Shown: positions 11,977 to 23,345 of the stretch, one piece after another
Layout: every line of letters begins with the position of its first letter
How positions within the stretch are numbered: position 1 is the first letter of the stretch
Assembly: GCA_029215795.1 (NCBI GenBank)
Contig: JARDYH010000007.1
Span: forward strand, 103,059,263-103,123,262
DNA: 64,000 nucleotides
Reading direction: 5' to 3'
Origin: Anniella stebbinsi
Taxonomy: Eukaryota; Chordata; Lepidosauria; Squamata; Anniellidae
Made by a program: the position numbers and the translations under genes
Notes under the pieces: generated by a model
The model's input: only the letters and a program-made list of their open reading frames with translations
The model's database searches: none
What the model was told of the DNA's origin: nothing

Positions 11977-13246
11977 CAACGGCAAAACACGGAAATCCTC
12001 CCAGGCACCAAGAGCGCGCGCAGGGCGTACGCAGCCTTCTAGCCCCGCGTCGAACCCTCTGTCCTACAGACAGACACGCGCGCGCGCGCGCAAACGCTCG
12101 CCTGCCCGCCCGCTCTGGCAGCGCTTCCAATGGGAAGCCAGGGCCGGCGGGCTGCTTGCGTTTGGCGCGCGGGGGCAGGGAGGGCTGGATAGGGAAAAGC
12201 GGGGAAGGAACCACTCGCGGTAGAGCGGCTACCTTGGAACCGAGGAGGCACGTACAATTCCAGGGAGGTGGCGACGGGGATCCTGGGGGGGGGGGGGGGG
12301 GAGAGCGGAGGGGAGTGGTTGTGCAAAAGAGTCATAACGGCGGGACCAAACTGCAGAGGGACGGGCACCGCAGCCATGGAAGAGTCGAGTCCAGCCACCC
12401 ACGAAGGAAAGCGCAAAAGGATATGATGGACGGCAGAGCAGGCGCGCCGCCTCCCCATTCCGATCCTCTTCCTCCGGGTGGGGGGTAGGGGACGACGACT
12501 CGCCTCCCCCCCCCCCCCCCCCCCGGGCAGGCTTGGCTGGAGATTGAACTGAGGCAGCTTCAGCCACAGGTGCTGCCTCACACGTCCCTTGGAAACGCCT
12601 CACTCCCTAGCAACGCACGAGGAACAGGCTGGGCTGGGAGGGAGAGCGAGGGAGGGGAGGGGGCACGGGAAGAAATCTGCAGGGACAGATGGAGGGGGAG
12701 AGAGAGAGATTGGGGGAAGTATGAACCCAGCGCCTTCTAGCAGAGGTCCCGGGGCTCAAGCCTGCCGTCTGGAAGTCACATGCACGCGCCCTGCGCCCTG
12801 GTTGGATGTAGCCCTCAGAGAGGAGGCGACGAACCTCTCGCTCACGCGGTCGCGGATAAATAGGGGAAACACTCTGCATATGCCCAGAGGCATTTGCTGA
12901 AGAATCCTGTTCTTGATTAAAAAAATAAAAAACAAGCATCCGTTTAACCCACTGCGCCCTGATCATGAACTTTGGCTCTTTTCTATGCGGGAGAGGCGTA
13001 ACGTCCCGAGGACGCTGATCTCCCCAACCGCGTCTAAGGGAACCGCAAGCGGCGGAGGGGGAGCAGCGTCCCTGCGACGTCTGCGAGATGCCCTTTCCTG
13101 CAAGATGGGGCTGGGACGCACATACGCGCGCGCGCCTTCGCCTCCTCTCCCCCCGCGGCGCGCTCTCCCCTGCTCGGGTAGCCCCACCCCAAGCCCCCCG
13201 AGGGCATCTTCCCATCCCCTCGCTCGCTGGCTGCAAGAGCTGCAGT

Positions 13247-13276
<30 letters not shown>
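13247..13276 (+). repeat. (AGC)10 triplet repeat in the CpG island
   Basis: Ten uninterrupted AGC/CAG units, about 250 bp upstream of the candidate first-exon ATG. Confidence 0.9.
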
Positions 13277-13277
<1 letters not shown>

Positions 13278-13449
13278 GCCCCACGCGCCATCCTGCCGCT
13301 CGAGGGGGCGGCCTAGCGCGGCGTGCAGAGCAGGGGCTAGCAGCCAGCAGCCGCAGGGTTAACGTCGGCCGGCAAGCGAGACAGACAGGCAGACGGACAA
13401 GACAGCCGCGGAGGGAAAGAGAGGGAGAGGGAGGCAGAGGAGGAGGCTG

Positions 13450-13460
13450 GAGCAGCCCGC

Positions 13461-13492
<32 letters not shown>

Positions 13493-13607
13493 TTAGCCTC
13501 TCCCTGCCCAGCCTGCCTTGGCCATGGAAAGCGACGCCTGCTGGGAGGAGAGCAGCGGCAGCCGGAGTCTTCCAAGCCCGGCGGGCTCCCTCGCCAATGC
13601 CAGGAAG
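13450..13607 (+). other. PIANP: Putative 5' exon of PIANP (transcription start not located)
   Basis: GC-rich sequence ending CCAGGAAG|GTGAGT, a near-perfect donor at 13608. A well-placed ATG at 13524 (GCCATGG context) opens 28 codons that run to the donor in phase 0. Joined to exon 2 the next codon is TGA, so this would be an upstream ORF and not part of PIANP. The 5' limit is arbitrary. That this exon splices to 46386 is inference; it could belong to another transcript. Confidence 0.45.
13461..13490 (+). repeat. (CCG)10 triplet repeat just upstream of the exon 1 ATG
   Basis: Ten uninterrupted CCG units about 33 bp before the ATG at 13524; probably in the 5' leader if transcription starts upstream. 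Confidence 0.9.
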
Positions 13608-14669
13608 GTGAGTCCGCGGCTCGCTCGGAGCTGCCTTTCGCCCCTCCGCCTCCTCCGTCTCCTGTTCCCCACAGGCAGGGCTCAGCTGGAGGGAGGGGGG
13701 GGGGCTGTGGCTTTTCCTGCCCCTGTTAGCTCAGCGTTTCCAAAACTGGGGCTCACATGGGGACTGGGGAAGAGATGGCACTTCTGCGGGGAGTCAGATG
13801 TATGGGGTGGGGGAACTTGGGAGAGGCGGGGGTTCTGGGCGGGGGGTCGCATAGCTGGATGGCGCTAAGGGGCGGCGGGGGGTTCCTGAGGCTCTAGGAG
13901 GACGTGAGGTGCTTTCATCCCCTCGGAAGTGAAAGGGGGTTTCCACGAGGCTGCCTAAAGATGCGTGGGGAAGGGGGGGGGGGCTCAGGTCCTGTGGGGT
14001 CTGATCGGGAGATCTTTCCCAGGGGTTTCGATATGAATGCGTGTGCGCGTGTCTGCCTCCTGTGTGGACTCAGTGCTTTGGTCTTCTTGTATGAAGAGGT
14101 GTCAGGGGAGGGGAAGCTCTGATTGTATGTGCCATGGGGCGTCTGGTTTGTGGGGCGTGCTGAAGTAAGGAGGGACGTTATGTTCTGTGCAGTGTGTGTG
14201 AGAGAGGGGGGGAGGGAGGGAGAGTCAGAAATCAAGGATGTTTCCTTTGATCAAGGAAAACATATCCCTTAAAGAAGGACGATTGGCAGTTAGCAGTCTC
14301 ATCTTGCCCGTTCCAGCAATCCTTCCCCCATCCTATGGAGATCCCCTTAAACTCCATCTCTTGTAACACTTATACCAGGACCTGTTGTGCCCAAGAACAA
14401 CTGTGGCAAGCAAGGAGACAAACAGGCACCGTGAGGGGGGAGGGGAATTACTTGAGCCCCTTGCACATGGGTTGAAGAGGGTATCCCATGAAGGGTTCAG
14501 ACCAGGCTAGCTATCAGACAGGGAAGCAGTGAATGTGCCACCCATCAACACATGTGGAGAAATCTTAAGACACCGAGCAGCTTTTGGGAATTCAGCCGCC
14601 CAGCAGCCTCATTGCTCTGGGTTTAGCAGTCCCTTCCTCAACGCAAGAACACGTATTTGGTTTCCAGGG

Positions 14670-14765
14670 TTTACAATGCAATCCTAGGCATGTTTACAAT
14701 GCAATCCTAAACATGCTTACTCAGAAGAAAATCTCAGTCATTTCAATGGGATTTACTCTCCCAAG
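14670..14765. repeat. CATGTTTACTCAGAAG-type short repeat
   Basis: CAATCCTAAACATGCTTACTCAGAAGAAAATCTCAGTCATTTCAATGGGATTTACTC. Related pieces at 7770-7812, 23545-23620 and (inverted) 24250-24312. Short squamate dispersed repeat. Confidence 0.5.
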
Positions 14766-15187
14766 TGTGTGTGCTCTGGACTGCATCTTCTTTCTAGCTC
14801 TCTCTGGTTTCAAGTGTTTCTGGATGCGAGTGTTGAGATTCTAGGCCAACTGATCCACAGGTAGGTAGGTAGCAGTCATTTTGTCAGCCCTTGAATATCA
14901 TACTGCCTTCTCCAGCAAGACTGGGATTGACACTTCCCAGCTCCTCTTTACCAGCAGCAGCAGCAGCAGCACCATAGGGTGAGAATCCACTAGACTCGTT
15001 TCACAACCTCAGCTAGCAAATGCTGTTGAATTTCTGTAAACGCTACATTAGCCACCATCAATATGAAGTCACAGCTCAGCTTTGGAACATAGAAGGACTC
15101 ACACTTTGAATACCACCAGCATTTGTATTCCCTGTCCCAGCTGTCCAGTGTGTGTGTGTGTGTGTGTGTGTGAATCAGTTTTGTAAA

Positions 15188-15285
15188 AGAACATAAGAAT
15201 TGCCTGTCTGGATCAGACCATGGGTCTATCTAGTCCAGCATTGTCTCCAACAGTGGACAGAAAAATGCCTGGGAGTGTGTGTGAT
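15188..15285 (+). repeat. AACATAAGA-type dispersed repeat, left part
   Basis: GAACATAAGAATTGCCTGTCTGGATCAGACCATGGGTC then CATCTAGTCCAGCATTGTCTCC-like text; same family as 7820-8044. Confidence 0.6.
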
Positions 15286-16559
15286 GTAACAGCCATGTTC
15301 TGTTTGCGTTCAGCATCTAGCTGTGAGGTATACTGTATCTAATCATGGATGCTCTCTTTGGATTGCCTTGGCTGGACCTATCTCCCATTAATTTATCTAC
15401 ACTTTAAAAATAAATATCTAAGCTAAATGCAATCTCTCTGTTTTGTGGTAAAATGAATTCTAGAAGTTAATTTATTATGTATTGTGTGATGAGTTACTTT
15501 CCTTCGTCTGTTCTGAATCTAGTGCCAATCAATGTCATTGGAAGAAGGGGGAAATGGTCCTACATTGTTCACAGTATTGTATCCCTCTCTCAGGCCCCCT
15601 CAACATATTTTTCAACATTTCCATTTCCTTTCTCTGGTTGGTAGCTGGATCTATTGCTGCAAACCCACAGTCACACACTTTGGCAGCTGGCTTTTAATAC
15701 TCCCACTGCTCCTGATTAAGGGTAACTGTCTATTCATCTCAGGTCTTGCCCAGTGTGGGATTCAGAACAATTGTACAAAGAATCCCACCCACAATCTCTA
15801 GACTGCGGGGCCAGTTTTCCTTTTGCCCACATTGTTGTATCTGTATGACTCTGGATATCCTGGCATGCATGTAAAAACCTAGAGAAGCAACTGAAATCTA
15901 ACTCAAGAGAGCACTGGCTAAGCTAAGAGTAACTAGGATCTGCCTAAGACATTTTAGTATCTGAAGCAGAACATCCAAATCGTACGCTTTTCCTTCTACT
16001 AATTAATACTAGGCACAACCAACCAGGATACTGTCCTGCACAGGACCCATTGAAAGGAATAAGAGGAGATGTGCAAAAGCATTGGGAGTGCCCTTATGCA
16101 GCTATCATTCATTTAATGGGGCATGTACAAGAAAATGTCCTTGTTGATTGTGCTCTGTGGGTCAGAACGGCCTTTCACTTCACCAACCTAAATGAAGGCA
16201 AAGATCTGCCAGCTGAGGCAGCAACCTCATCTTTCCTCACGGTACGGTCTCCTCTGAGAATAGTTCTCCTAGGGCGAGAAATAAAATCCTGATTTAAATG
16301 TTCAAAATGCAGAATGCAAATCCTGACATTCTCCCCAGTAAATTATCCTGGTTAATGATACCCCTGAATGTTATATTTAATGTAACTTTTGTTTCTCTAC
16401 TAAATGTGTTTCTTCACATTGGATCTCATGATGTCTTTATCTACTAACGAGATTAGGGATCTGTTTATTGGTAGAAATGCATAGAAATTCTAGGAGCCTA
16501 GACGAAAACATGTGAGACTCATAGATAAATATTGTTATGTCAGGGAACAGTCAACTGTG

Positions 16560-16676
16560 GGATTAATAAGGGAAAGTGACACCTCACTGATCTACCGAAA
16601 TTCTCTGAGGAAGTCAGGCAGCATGTAAAACAGAGTGACCCAGTTGATTTAGTGCAATTGGATTTTTCAGAAGCTT
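16560..16676 (+). mobile_element. Older LINE reverse-transcriptase fragment split by the L1 (left part)
   Basis: Before the L1 the + strand reads, with breaks, VQLDFSEAFDKAL. After the L1 the match resumes at 22504 with HQKLLRK. This is the LDFSKAFDxVPH block of jockey/CR1-like reverse transcriptases. The sequence is heavily mutated. Confidence 0.65.
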
Positions 16677-16811
16677 TTGACAAAGCCCTTCTTTTTTTTT
16701 TGTATAATTTTTATTAATTTTTCAACAAAACAAAACAAACATACATAATATATAAACAAACTAACTCCCTCGACTACCCCGTGCACCCCCCCCCCCGAGA
16801 CCTACTCACAT

Positions 16812-19800
16812 TCATCCATCATCCTTCCAGAATTTTAATGATTCTTTTGAAGGCGATTGTCCCTTTCCCGATCTTAAAACATATTCCAAAAAGGGAGTCC
16901 ATATATCTCCAAAATCACTCTTACTGGACATTCCCCTCATTATTTTCATTTTACATGTCAACATATCATTCAATGCAATATCCCAAATTTCTTTATACCA
17001 ATCTTCTATTTTATAACTTTGTTGCCCTTTCCAATTTTTAGCAATCATTATTCTAACTGGTGCCAGGAGGTTGTTTACCAATTCTCTGTTAATTATATGC
17101 TTATTCCTACTATCCCAGATTGCTAGTAGAGCTAACTTCGGGTTTAATTCCAATTTACTTCCAATTATATCACTTATTTCTTTAAAAACCCTTTCCCAAA
17201 ATTTTTGTACTTGTTCACAGCTCCACCACATATGGAAATAGGTCCCAACCTCCTGACATCCCCTCCAACAGTTCTTGGACACTTTTTTATCAATCTGGTG
17301 AAATCTTACGGGTGTTAGATACCATCTCCAAACTATCTTATAATAGTTCTCCTTAATTCTAATCGACAATAATTTCAACATTCTTCCATTCCATATCTTC
17401 CCCCAATTATCTTCATTAATTTTTTTCCCTTAGATCTTCTTCCCATACCTCTTTTATAACCTTAAGTGAGTCCTGAAATTCCTCCTCTATTAATATTTTA
17501 TATATCTCGCTAGTGAGTCCTTTCTTAGTTCTAGCTTCATCTTTTTTTTCTATTTGTTCAATTAAATCTTCAAATCTGGTATTATTTCTACATTTCTTAT
17601 TTTTCATCCTCCATTCCTCTGTCCATTTTACCAGTTGCAGACACTTGAACCACGCTATCTTTTGTCCTTCAAACAAATCTTTAATGTGCTCACTACCCTT
17701 CATCTTTCCCATCCAATTCCTTAGCTTAAGAATATCTTGTTCTTTCAGTCTCCCTTCTATCTCTGATTTTAATGCTCTTGGGAAGTTTCCCACTACTACC
17801 ACTGGGGCAAGCGGAGAATCCCCTGGTATCAACTTCCCCCTATACTTCTCCCATATCGATATTATATTTTCCAATAATGGGTTGTCCAGTACCTTCCATT
17901 CTTTCTTCTGCATTTTAGTAAAAAAGATATTCCGCAATTTACATTCTACCTCTACTGTTTGCAATTCCAACCATTCCAAATCTTGCTCCCCTAAAATAGC
18001 ATAAATAACATATCTTAACTGATTAGCAATATAATAATTCTTAATATTAGGAAGTCCTAAACCTCCTTTCTTTTGAGTCTTATACCATAACCCCTTGTTT
18101 ATCCTAGCTCTTCTATCCCCGTTACAATATGCATTAATCATATTTTGCCAATTTTTAAGCTCAGCTACTGAAATTCTAATAGGTAGCATTCTAAACAAAA
18201 AATTAACCTTAGGTAATATCTTCATTTTAATAACCGCTATTCTACCAAACCATGAATGTTTTAATTTTCTATAAATCTGTAATTTCTCCCCTACCTCTTT
18301 TCTTAAGCTTACAAAATTAAGTTCCTCTATTCTTTCTAATTCTTTATCTATATTAACTCCTAAATATCTTATTATATTTTTATGTCTTAATCCTAACTTA
18401 GCTTTACATTTCTCCATCTCTTCCTTGTTATAGTTATACAACATCATTTCTGACTTCCCCCAGTTAACTTGTAATCCTGTAATTTCCCCAAATTCTCTCA
18501 AATGTTTCTGAATCGTCTCACCACTTTCTAGGGGATCTTCTATTGTCAGTAACGTATCATCTGCAAACATATTTACTTTAATCTTATATTTTCTTCCTAT
18601 CCCCTTTAATCTTTCATCATCCCTAATTATATTTGCTAAAATTTCTATAACTATTGCAAATAAAATAGGTGAAAGTGGACATCCTTGCCTAGTTCCTCGG
18701 GCTAGTATTATTTGTTGCGTTAACCCATCATTAACCATTATTTCCGCTTTATTATTTTTATACATGTGATTGATCACTCCCATAAATTTATGTCCAAAGC
18801 CAAATGTTTTTAATATTATTTTTAACGTTGGCCATTCCACACAATCAAAGGCTTTGAAAATATCTAAAGCTAATAATCCTGCTTTTAAATTCTTTTTTTT
18901 ATAATATTTATTATATCCATAACTCTCCCAATTAAATTCGGCATTTTCCTACCTAAAATAAATCCGCATTGATCATTTTTATATATTTAAATATAAATGT
19001 ACCCAATCTTTTAGCCATAATTGCTGAAAATATTTTTGCATCCTGATTTATTAAAGATATTGGTCTATATGACACTGGATCTGTCAAGTCCTTGCCTGGC
19101 TTCTGTATTAAAACAACCAGGGACTGATCCCACGATGGTGGGGTCATTCCTCCTTCTATTATATTATTAAATAATTTTTTTAATCTAGGTATTAAAATAT
19201 CTTTAAATATTTTATAAAATTCCGGCCCCAAACCATCAATCCCCGGAGACTTACCTCCTTTTAGTTTTCCGATAATTCCCTCAATTTCTTTGTCAGTAAC
19301 CAAGGCTTCCATACACTCCCTATCTTGATCATCCAGTCTTATTTTCCAATTCCTTTCTACATATTCCCGAATCTTTTCTTGTGAAAGCGCCTCTGAAGTA
19401 TATAAATCTTTATAAAATTCCTGAAAAATACTTAATTTATCTTTCATTACATTACATCTATTCCCTAACTTATCTCTTATTGTCCCTATCATATTCTTAG
19501 CCTTCTCTGACTGTGTGGATCTAGCCAGCAACCTGGAATTTCTATTACTATATTCAAAAAAGTCTCTCTTTAAATATAATAAATTCTTTTGAACCTGTTC
19601 TATTTCTTCTTTCTCCAATTCCTTTTTTTTTGCCTGAATTAGGGCATATAACCGCTTATCTTTTGACTGTCTCAGTCTCTCCTCTAAACTCCTTATCTCT
19701 TCTTCAGCCTTTTTATTAAGTACTTCCTGTTGCTTTTTAAGTGTGGACATTTCCCTGATACAAATCCCTCTTATTACTGCTTTCATCATATCCCATAATA

Positions 19801-20653
19801 ATCCTTGCGAGTTAACTCCTTTTTCATTTATTTGCCATATTTCCTGCACTTCCTTTTTTAATTTATCCACGATGTTTTTATTTTTAAAAATTCTTCCGTC
19901 CAGTCTCCATCTCTTTGCTTGTTTATAATCCTTCTTTATCTTGATATCCATCATCATTAGTGCATGATCTGTAATCTTAATTACTCCAATATCACAATCT
20001 GTTAATTTAGGTACCATATTCTTTGATATAAAAATATAATCAATCCTTGAATAGCTCTTAAATCTAGGTGAGTAAAAAGTATATTTTCTTTCTTGCCCTT
20101 TTACAACTCTCCATACATCCATTAATTCTTTCCTCTCCATTAATTTAGCTAATTCTGTCTTACCCTCTCCTCTACTACCTCTTATTATATTATCCCTGTC
20201 TTTCCCTTTATCGAGTACCATATTAAAATCTCCTGCCATCACAATATTCTTTTTCCCTAGATCTCCCACCATATTGAATACTTCTTTAAAAAAATCAATT
20301 TGTTTCCCATTTGGAGCATAGACATTTATCAGCACAAATTCTTCCTCTTCCAACGTACAGTAAATTATAAGGATCCTTCCATTCTTATCTTTCTTTATAC
20401 TTTGAATATTAATACCACATTTCTTCGATATTATTATTGCCACACCTCTTGCTTTAGAAGTACCAGATGACTTTTCATACACTCCAACTTCCCTCATTCG
20501 TAACTCATTAGCCCCCTCCTTTATCTGATGAGTTTCCTGCAAAAAAATTATATCTATTTTTTTTCTTTTCAACAATGTTTCAATTCTTCGTCTTTTAACC
20601 ACCGTTCCTAGCCCCTTAACATTTAGAGTTGCACATCTTAATCTATTCTCCAT
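16812..20653 (-). pseudogene. L1 ORF2: endonuclease-reverse transcriptase, broken by three frameshifts
   Basis: From 20653: APE-type endonuclease (LNVKGLG, LQETH, VYAPNG, GDFN, DYIF, TDHAL), then reverse transcriptase (SYRPISLI, FKAFD near 18850, GCPLSP, FADDTLL) and a C-terminal Cys/His motif of form C-X3-C-X7-H-X4-C (CWRGC...H....C, about 17275-17220). Total span is about 1280 codons, normal for L1 ORF2. Three frame changes are seen, all in A runs on the coding strand: near 18976-18980, at 18893-18900 and at 17420-17426. No in-frame nonsense codon was noticed elsewhere. As given it cannot make full-length protein. Confidence 0.9.
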
Positions 20654-20871
20654 TTCTTACTTTCAACCACGTCATTAAATTGGTCTCGGTCAGTGACACC
20701 CCCCCCCACCCTTCCCCCCCACCCCCCCATTTTTACCCCCCTCCTCACCAGTCATCTGGGCACTGGTCCCAATTATTTTAGAACTCTTCAGGGGGGGGGG
20801 AACACGGCCTAACCCACAGAGCAAAGTCCGATCCTCCCCTCCATTTTTACCCTTTCCCCACTAATCCCTTT

Positions 20872-21885
20872 TCATTGACTGGAACCTCCAACCGCTCCTT
20901 CTACGTGGTCTCTGGAACCTCCAACTGCTCCTTCCACTTGGACTATTTGTCCCACATCATTGGCATCGATTATGCCCAACTTCTCCAGCAGCTCGATTCC
21001 CTGTTCGCACGATGTTATTCTTTCTTGCTTCCCTTGCCAGTAGAATCTCAGGAATACTGGGTAACCCCAGTTGTAGGTTATCGATTTCTTCCTCAATGCT
21101 GCTGTACAAATTTTAACGCTCTTCCTCCACTGGATGGTCTGCGCTGATAAATCCTGATAGATTTCTATTGCTGTTGCTTGAATCTTTGGTTGAGCTTGTC
21201 GTCTGATTGCCTGTATAAATTTTTCTTTTTTATAATAATTTGCAAATTTAACAATTATGTCCCTTGGAAGCACTCCTTTACGTTTAGAACCAACTCTATG
21301 CACCCGTTCAAGATCAGCTTCAGCCCAAGCCTCATCTGGAAGTTGTACTCTTATCCATGTCAAAAATGTATCTCTTAAATCTTTTAAAGTCTCTCCTTCT
21401 TGTTCTGGATATTTTCGAATACGAATATTTACCCGTCTATCCCGATCCTCCATAGTGATAAGGCGTAGTTCATGTTGCGAGAGCTGGTCTTCCTGTTTCT
21501 TACAAACTCCCGCCAAAACTCTAGTATCTGCCTGGAGCACTCCAACATCTTTCACCACTTGCTTTAATCCCGTCATAAGCTCAGTCTGCGTATCTGAAAT
21601 GCGCTTCGCCAAGCGTTCTTCTAAACCAATCAGCATGTTTTTTATATCATCCTTTAATTCATCCATTGGGTCTGGCTGCCCTCCTCTGGCTGTCTTTGGA
21701 ATTGCAGCTGGCTCTGAAATTTGCGACACAGAGCCCTTAACAGGAGATTTCTTCTGCTTATCTGCCATATCTTGATCCACATGGGCCAATCTAAGCCACG
21801 ATCGATCTGATCCACGCTCTTTTGAGGGTCTTACCCAGGCGGGGGTGGGAATAGAGGGCTTCTGCCATCTCTGCTTCTTACTCAT
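20872..21885 (-). CDS. L1 ORF1p-like RNA-binding protein
   Basis: Open frame of 337 residues. The basic, Pro-containing N-terminus is followed by a stretch with coiled-coil character (about 90-150: repeated Leu/Lys/Glu with MEDRDRRVNIRI at its end), then an RRM-like part (VNIRIRKYPEQEGE), then a C-terminal basic domain with LERVHRVGSKR and PRDIIVKFANYYKKE, which matches the L1 ORF1 C-terminal domain. ORF1p trimerises and coats L1 RNA as a chaperone. A second Met (MADKQKK) about 40 residues in could be the true start. It lies 218 bp upstream of ORF2. No internal break is seen. Confidence 0.88.
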   Translation of the reverse strand: MSKKQRWQKPSIPTPAWVRPSKERGSDRSWLRLAHVDQDMADKQKKSPVKGSVSQISEPAAIPKTARGGQPDPMDELKDDIKNMLIGLEERLAKRISDTQTELMTGLKQVVKDVGVLQADTRVLAGVCKKQEDQLSQHELRLITMEDRDRRVNIRIRKYPEQEGETLKDLRDTFLTWIRVQLPDEAWAEADLERVHRVGSKRKGVLPRDIIVKFANYYKKEKFIQAIRRQAQPKIQATAIEIYQDLSAQTIQWRKSVKICTAALRKKSITYNWGYPVFLRFYWQGKQERITSCEQGIELLEKLGIIDANDVGQIVQVEGAVGGSRDHVEGAVGGSSQ

Positions 21886-22503
21886 AAATTTCCCTCCTCC
21901 CCCTTCTGCCTGGAGATCCTTAACTCGAGTCTCTGCCTTGCAACCAAGACTTCAAATTCACTGGGAGTTAACTTTCTTCTCAAACTCCCTCCAAGTATAC
22001 TATAATTCAGGCTAGCTGCCAATTATAATCCATAAATCAGTCCAGTAATGGCGTCTCTCTTCTCCGTATGCTTAGTCTTTCTTTTACATCCAGCTGCAAC
22101 AGCCAGCAGCCAGCAATTTCTTGCTGCTCTTAAATCCCCTTTCAATAATTGTTCACTTCCCGTTAATATATAATGCCTTTTAATACTATAAGTCAAGCAA
22201 GCTGGGTTATATCTTCAATTATAAGTCCATAAATTACCTCATTAATGGCGTCTGTCCTCCTCCTTTTGTCCGAAAAATTTAGTTTCACTTTTACAGCCAA
22301 GACGCGCAGGCAGCCTCCGGCAAGCTCTCACCCGTTTCCAACTCACCTACAATGATTTATCACTTCCAGTCAATATATCATGCCTTTTATTACTCTTCAC
22401 GATAAGGAATTAGTGCTCAATTCAAAGCTTTTTTAGGGAGCTCAGGAGATCTGCGACCTTACTCCGACTCGATCATAGCCACGCCCCCTTGACAAAGCCC
22501 TTC

Positions 22504-23345
22504 ATCAAAAGCTCTTAAGAAAACAAAGTCATCCTGGAATAACAGGGACGATATTTTTGTGAATCAGTAATGAGGTTTTAAAAGATGAGAATCTGAGCAG
22601 CTGTTTTTTCAAAGTGTTGTGCTGGCTCAAGCCCCGTTTCTTTTGTCAGGGTCAGCCCTAACATTAGGCAGATTTGGGGAACTTAAGAGAAAGCAGACAG
22701 TTAATATCATACATTTAATTACCACCTGGTTTTCTGCCTCAGGCACCAAAATGTCTTCTGCTGTTACTGTGTTTTGTTGAGACATGCTATGTTGAGGACT
22801 AGAATTATGATGAGGTAGGAATAAATGGTCAGTTGTCATATTGAAAGGGGAACTAGGAGGATGGGAGAAAGCATCTGTACCAGGGAAGCACTTTTAAACA
22901 TACTCAATAGTGATTTCAAATAAGGAGGGAAGGACTACTGAGGTGGAAACATTTACAGCTGGCAAAGCTTTAAAGTCCAGGGAAGATTGCTGTCTTCTGG
23001 AAGGTCATTACACAACTGGGTGACTTTAGCAATAAAATGGCAGATGAAATTCAGTGTTAGGAATTGCAAAGTAATGCTCGCTTTGGTGGTTGAGGTGGAG
23101 ATCCTGATTATAAGTATTCCAATGAAAACAGAGCATATATTTTAATGTCAGTATATGAATCAAATATGTATTTGCACTTCATGTGTTGTGTCCAGTGCTG
23201 ATCTAATAAGGGAGAGAGGTGCAGAGGAAGGCAACAAAAACGATCAGCAAGATAGAACAGCTTCTATAAGACTTGAGGCTAAAAGGATTAGGGTCTTCCC
23301 ATTGAGCTATATGACAGGAAGAGGGTGCAATGGAAACATGAGATA
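22504..23345 (+). mobile_element. Older LINE fragment, continuation right of the L1
   Basis: Continues the split reverse transcriptase from 22504. At about 22870-23345 it shows degenerate later parts of the same type: a stretch resembling WQMKFSVRNCKVM, then a region with GAEEGNKNDQQDRTASI-type text similar to the 3' domain of this LINE. An unrelated repeat piece (22630-22760, glycine/AGGC-type ends) lies between. Old and non-coding. Confidence 0.5.

Larger units (their letters stand above)
11980..13800 (+). promoter_or_regulatory. CpG-island promoter region
   Basis: Dense CpG, GC-rich sequence with many GC-box-like runs and poly-G/poly-C tracts (about 12286-12300 and 12508-12524). It sharply contrasts with the AT-rich flanks. 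It contains the putative first exon with a consensus splice donor at 13608 and two triplet repeats. It is probably the PIANP promoter, being the only CpG island upstream of the coding exons. It could also serve a divergent transcript; in mammals I recall COPS7A next to PIANP in the opposite direction, but no COPS7A exon was recognised here. Confidence 0.65.
13800..16560. other. Putative intron 1, left part: no gene recognised
   Basis: Contains a (GT)n run at about 15149-15171, a short CAG run near 14955 and the dispersed repeats listed. No exon with coding signal found. Confidence 0.5.
16692..22488 (-). mobile_element. Full-length L1 (LINE-1) retrotransposon, antisense to PIANP
   Basis: About 5.8 kb flanked by identical 15-bp target-site duplications TTGACAAAGCCCTTC at 16677-16691 and 22489-22503. 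On the minus strand it reads 5' UTR (about 22488-21886), ORF1 (21885-20872), ORF2 (20653-16812), a short 3' UTR and a poly(A) tail seen as a T run at 16692. It is complete in structure. The perfect duplications and open ORF1 suggest a fairly recent insertion. Confidence 0.95.

Noticed and set aside
11582..12214. 210-codon minus-strand frame sharing peptide text (for example MRFAASRR and AIMRIIAEPGAKAHPCGGG) with a frame at 24958-25272
   Set aside because: Both lie in the same CpG-rich hairpin MITE family; the shared peptide is the translation of the repeat. The older copies at 28219 and 55354 do not keep it.
12607..13575. 322-codon minus-strand frame and 213-codon plus-strand frame in the CpG island
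   Set aside because: Long frames are expected by chance in GC-rich DNA. Translation gives poly-Ala/Arg/Ser runs from the triplet repeats and no domain.
13524..13607. Exon 1 frame (MESDACWEESS...) as the true PIANP N-terminus
   Set aside because: The next codon after splicing to exon 2 is TGA, and the start in exon 2 already gives a signal peptide and a mammal-like N-terminus. The shared MES start with mammals is considered coincidence.
17513..18004. 163-codon plus-strand frame rich in Ser/Phe
   Set aside because: Antisense shadow of the L1 ORF2.
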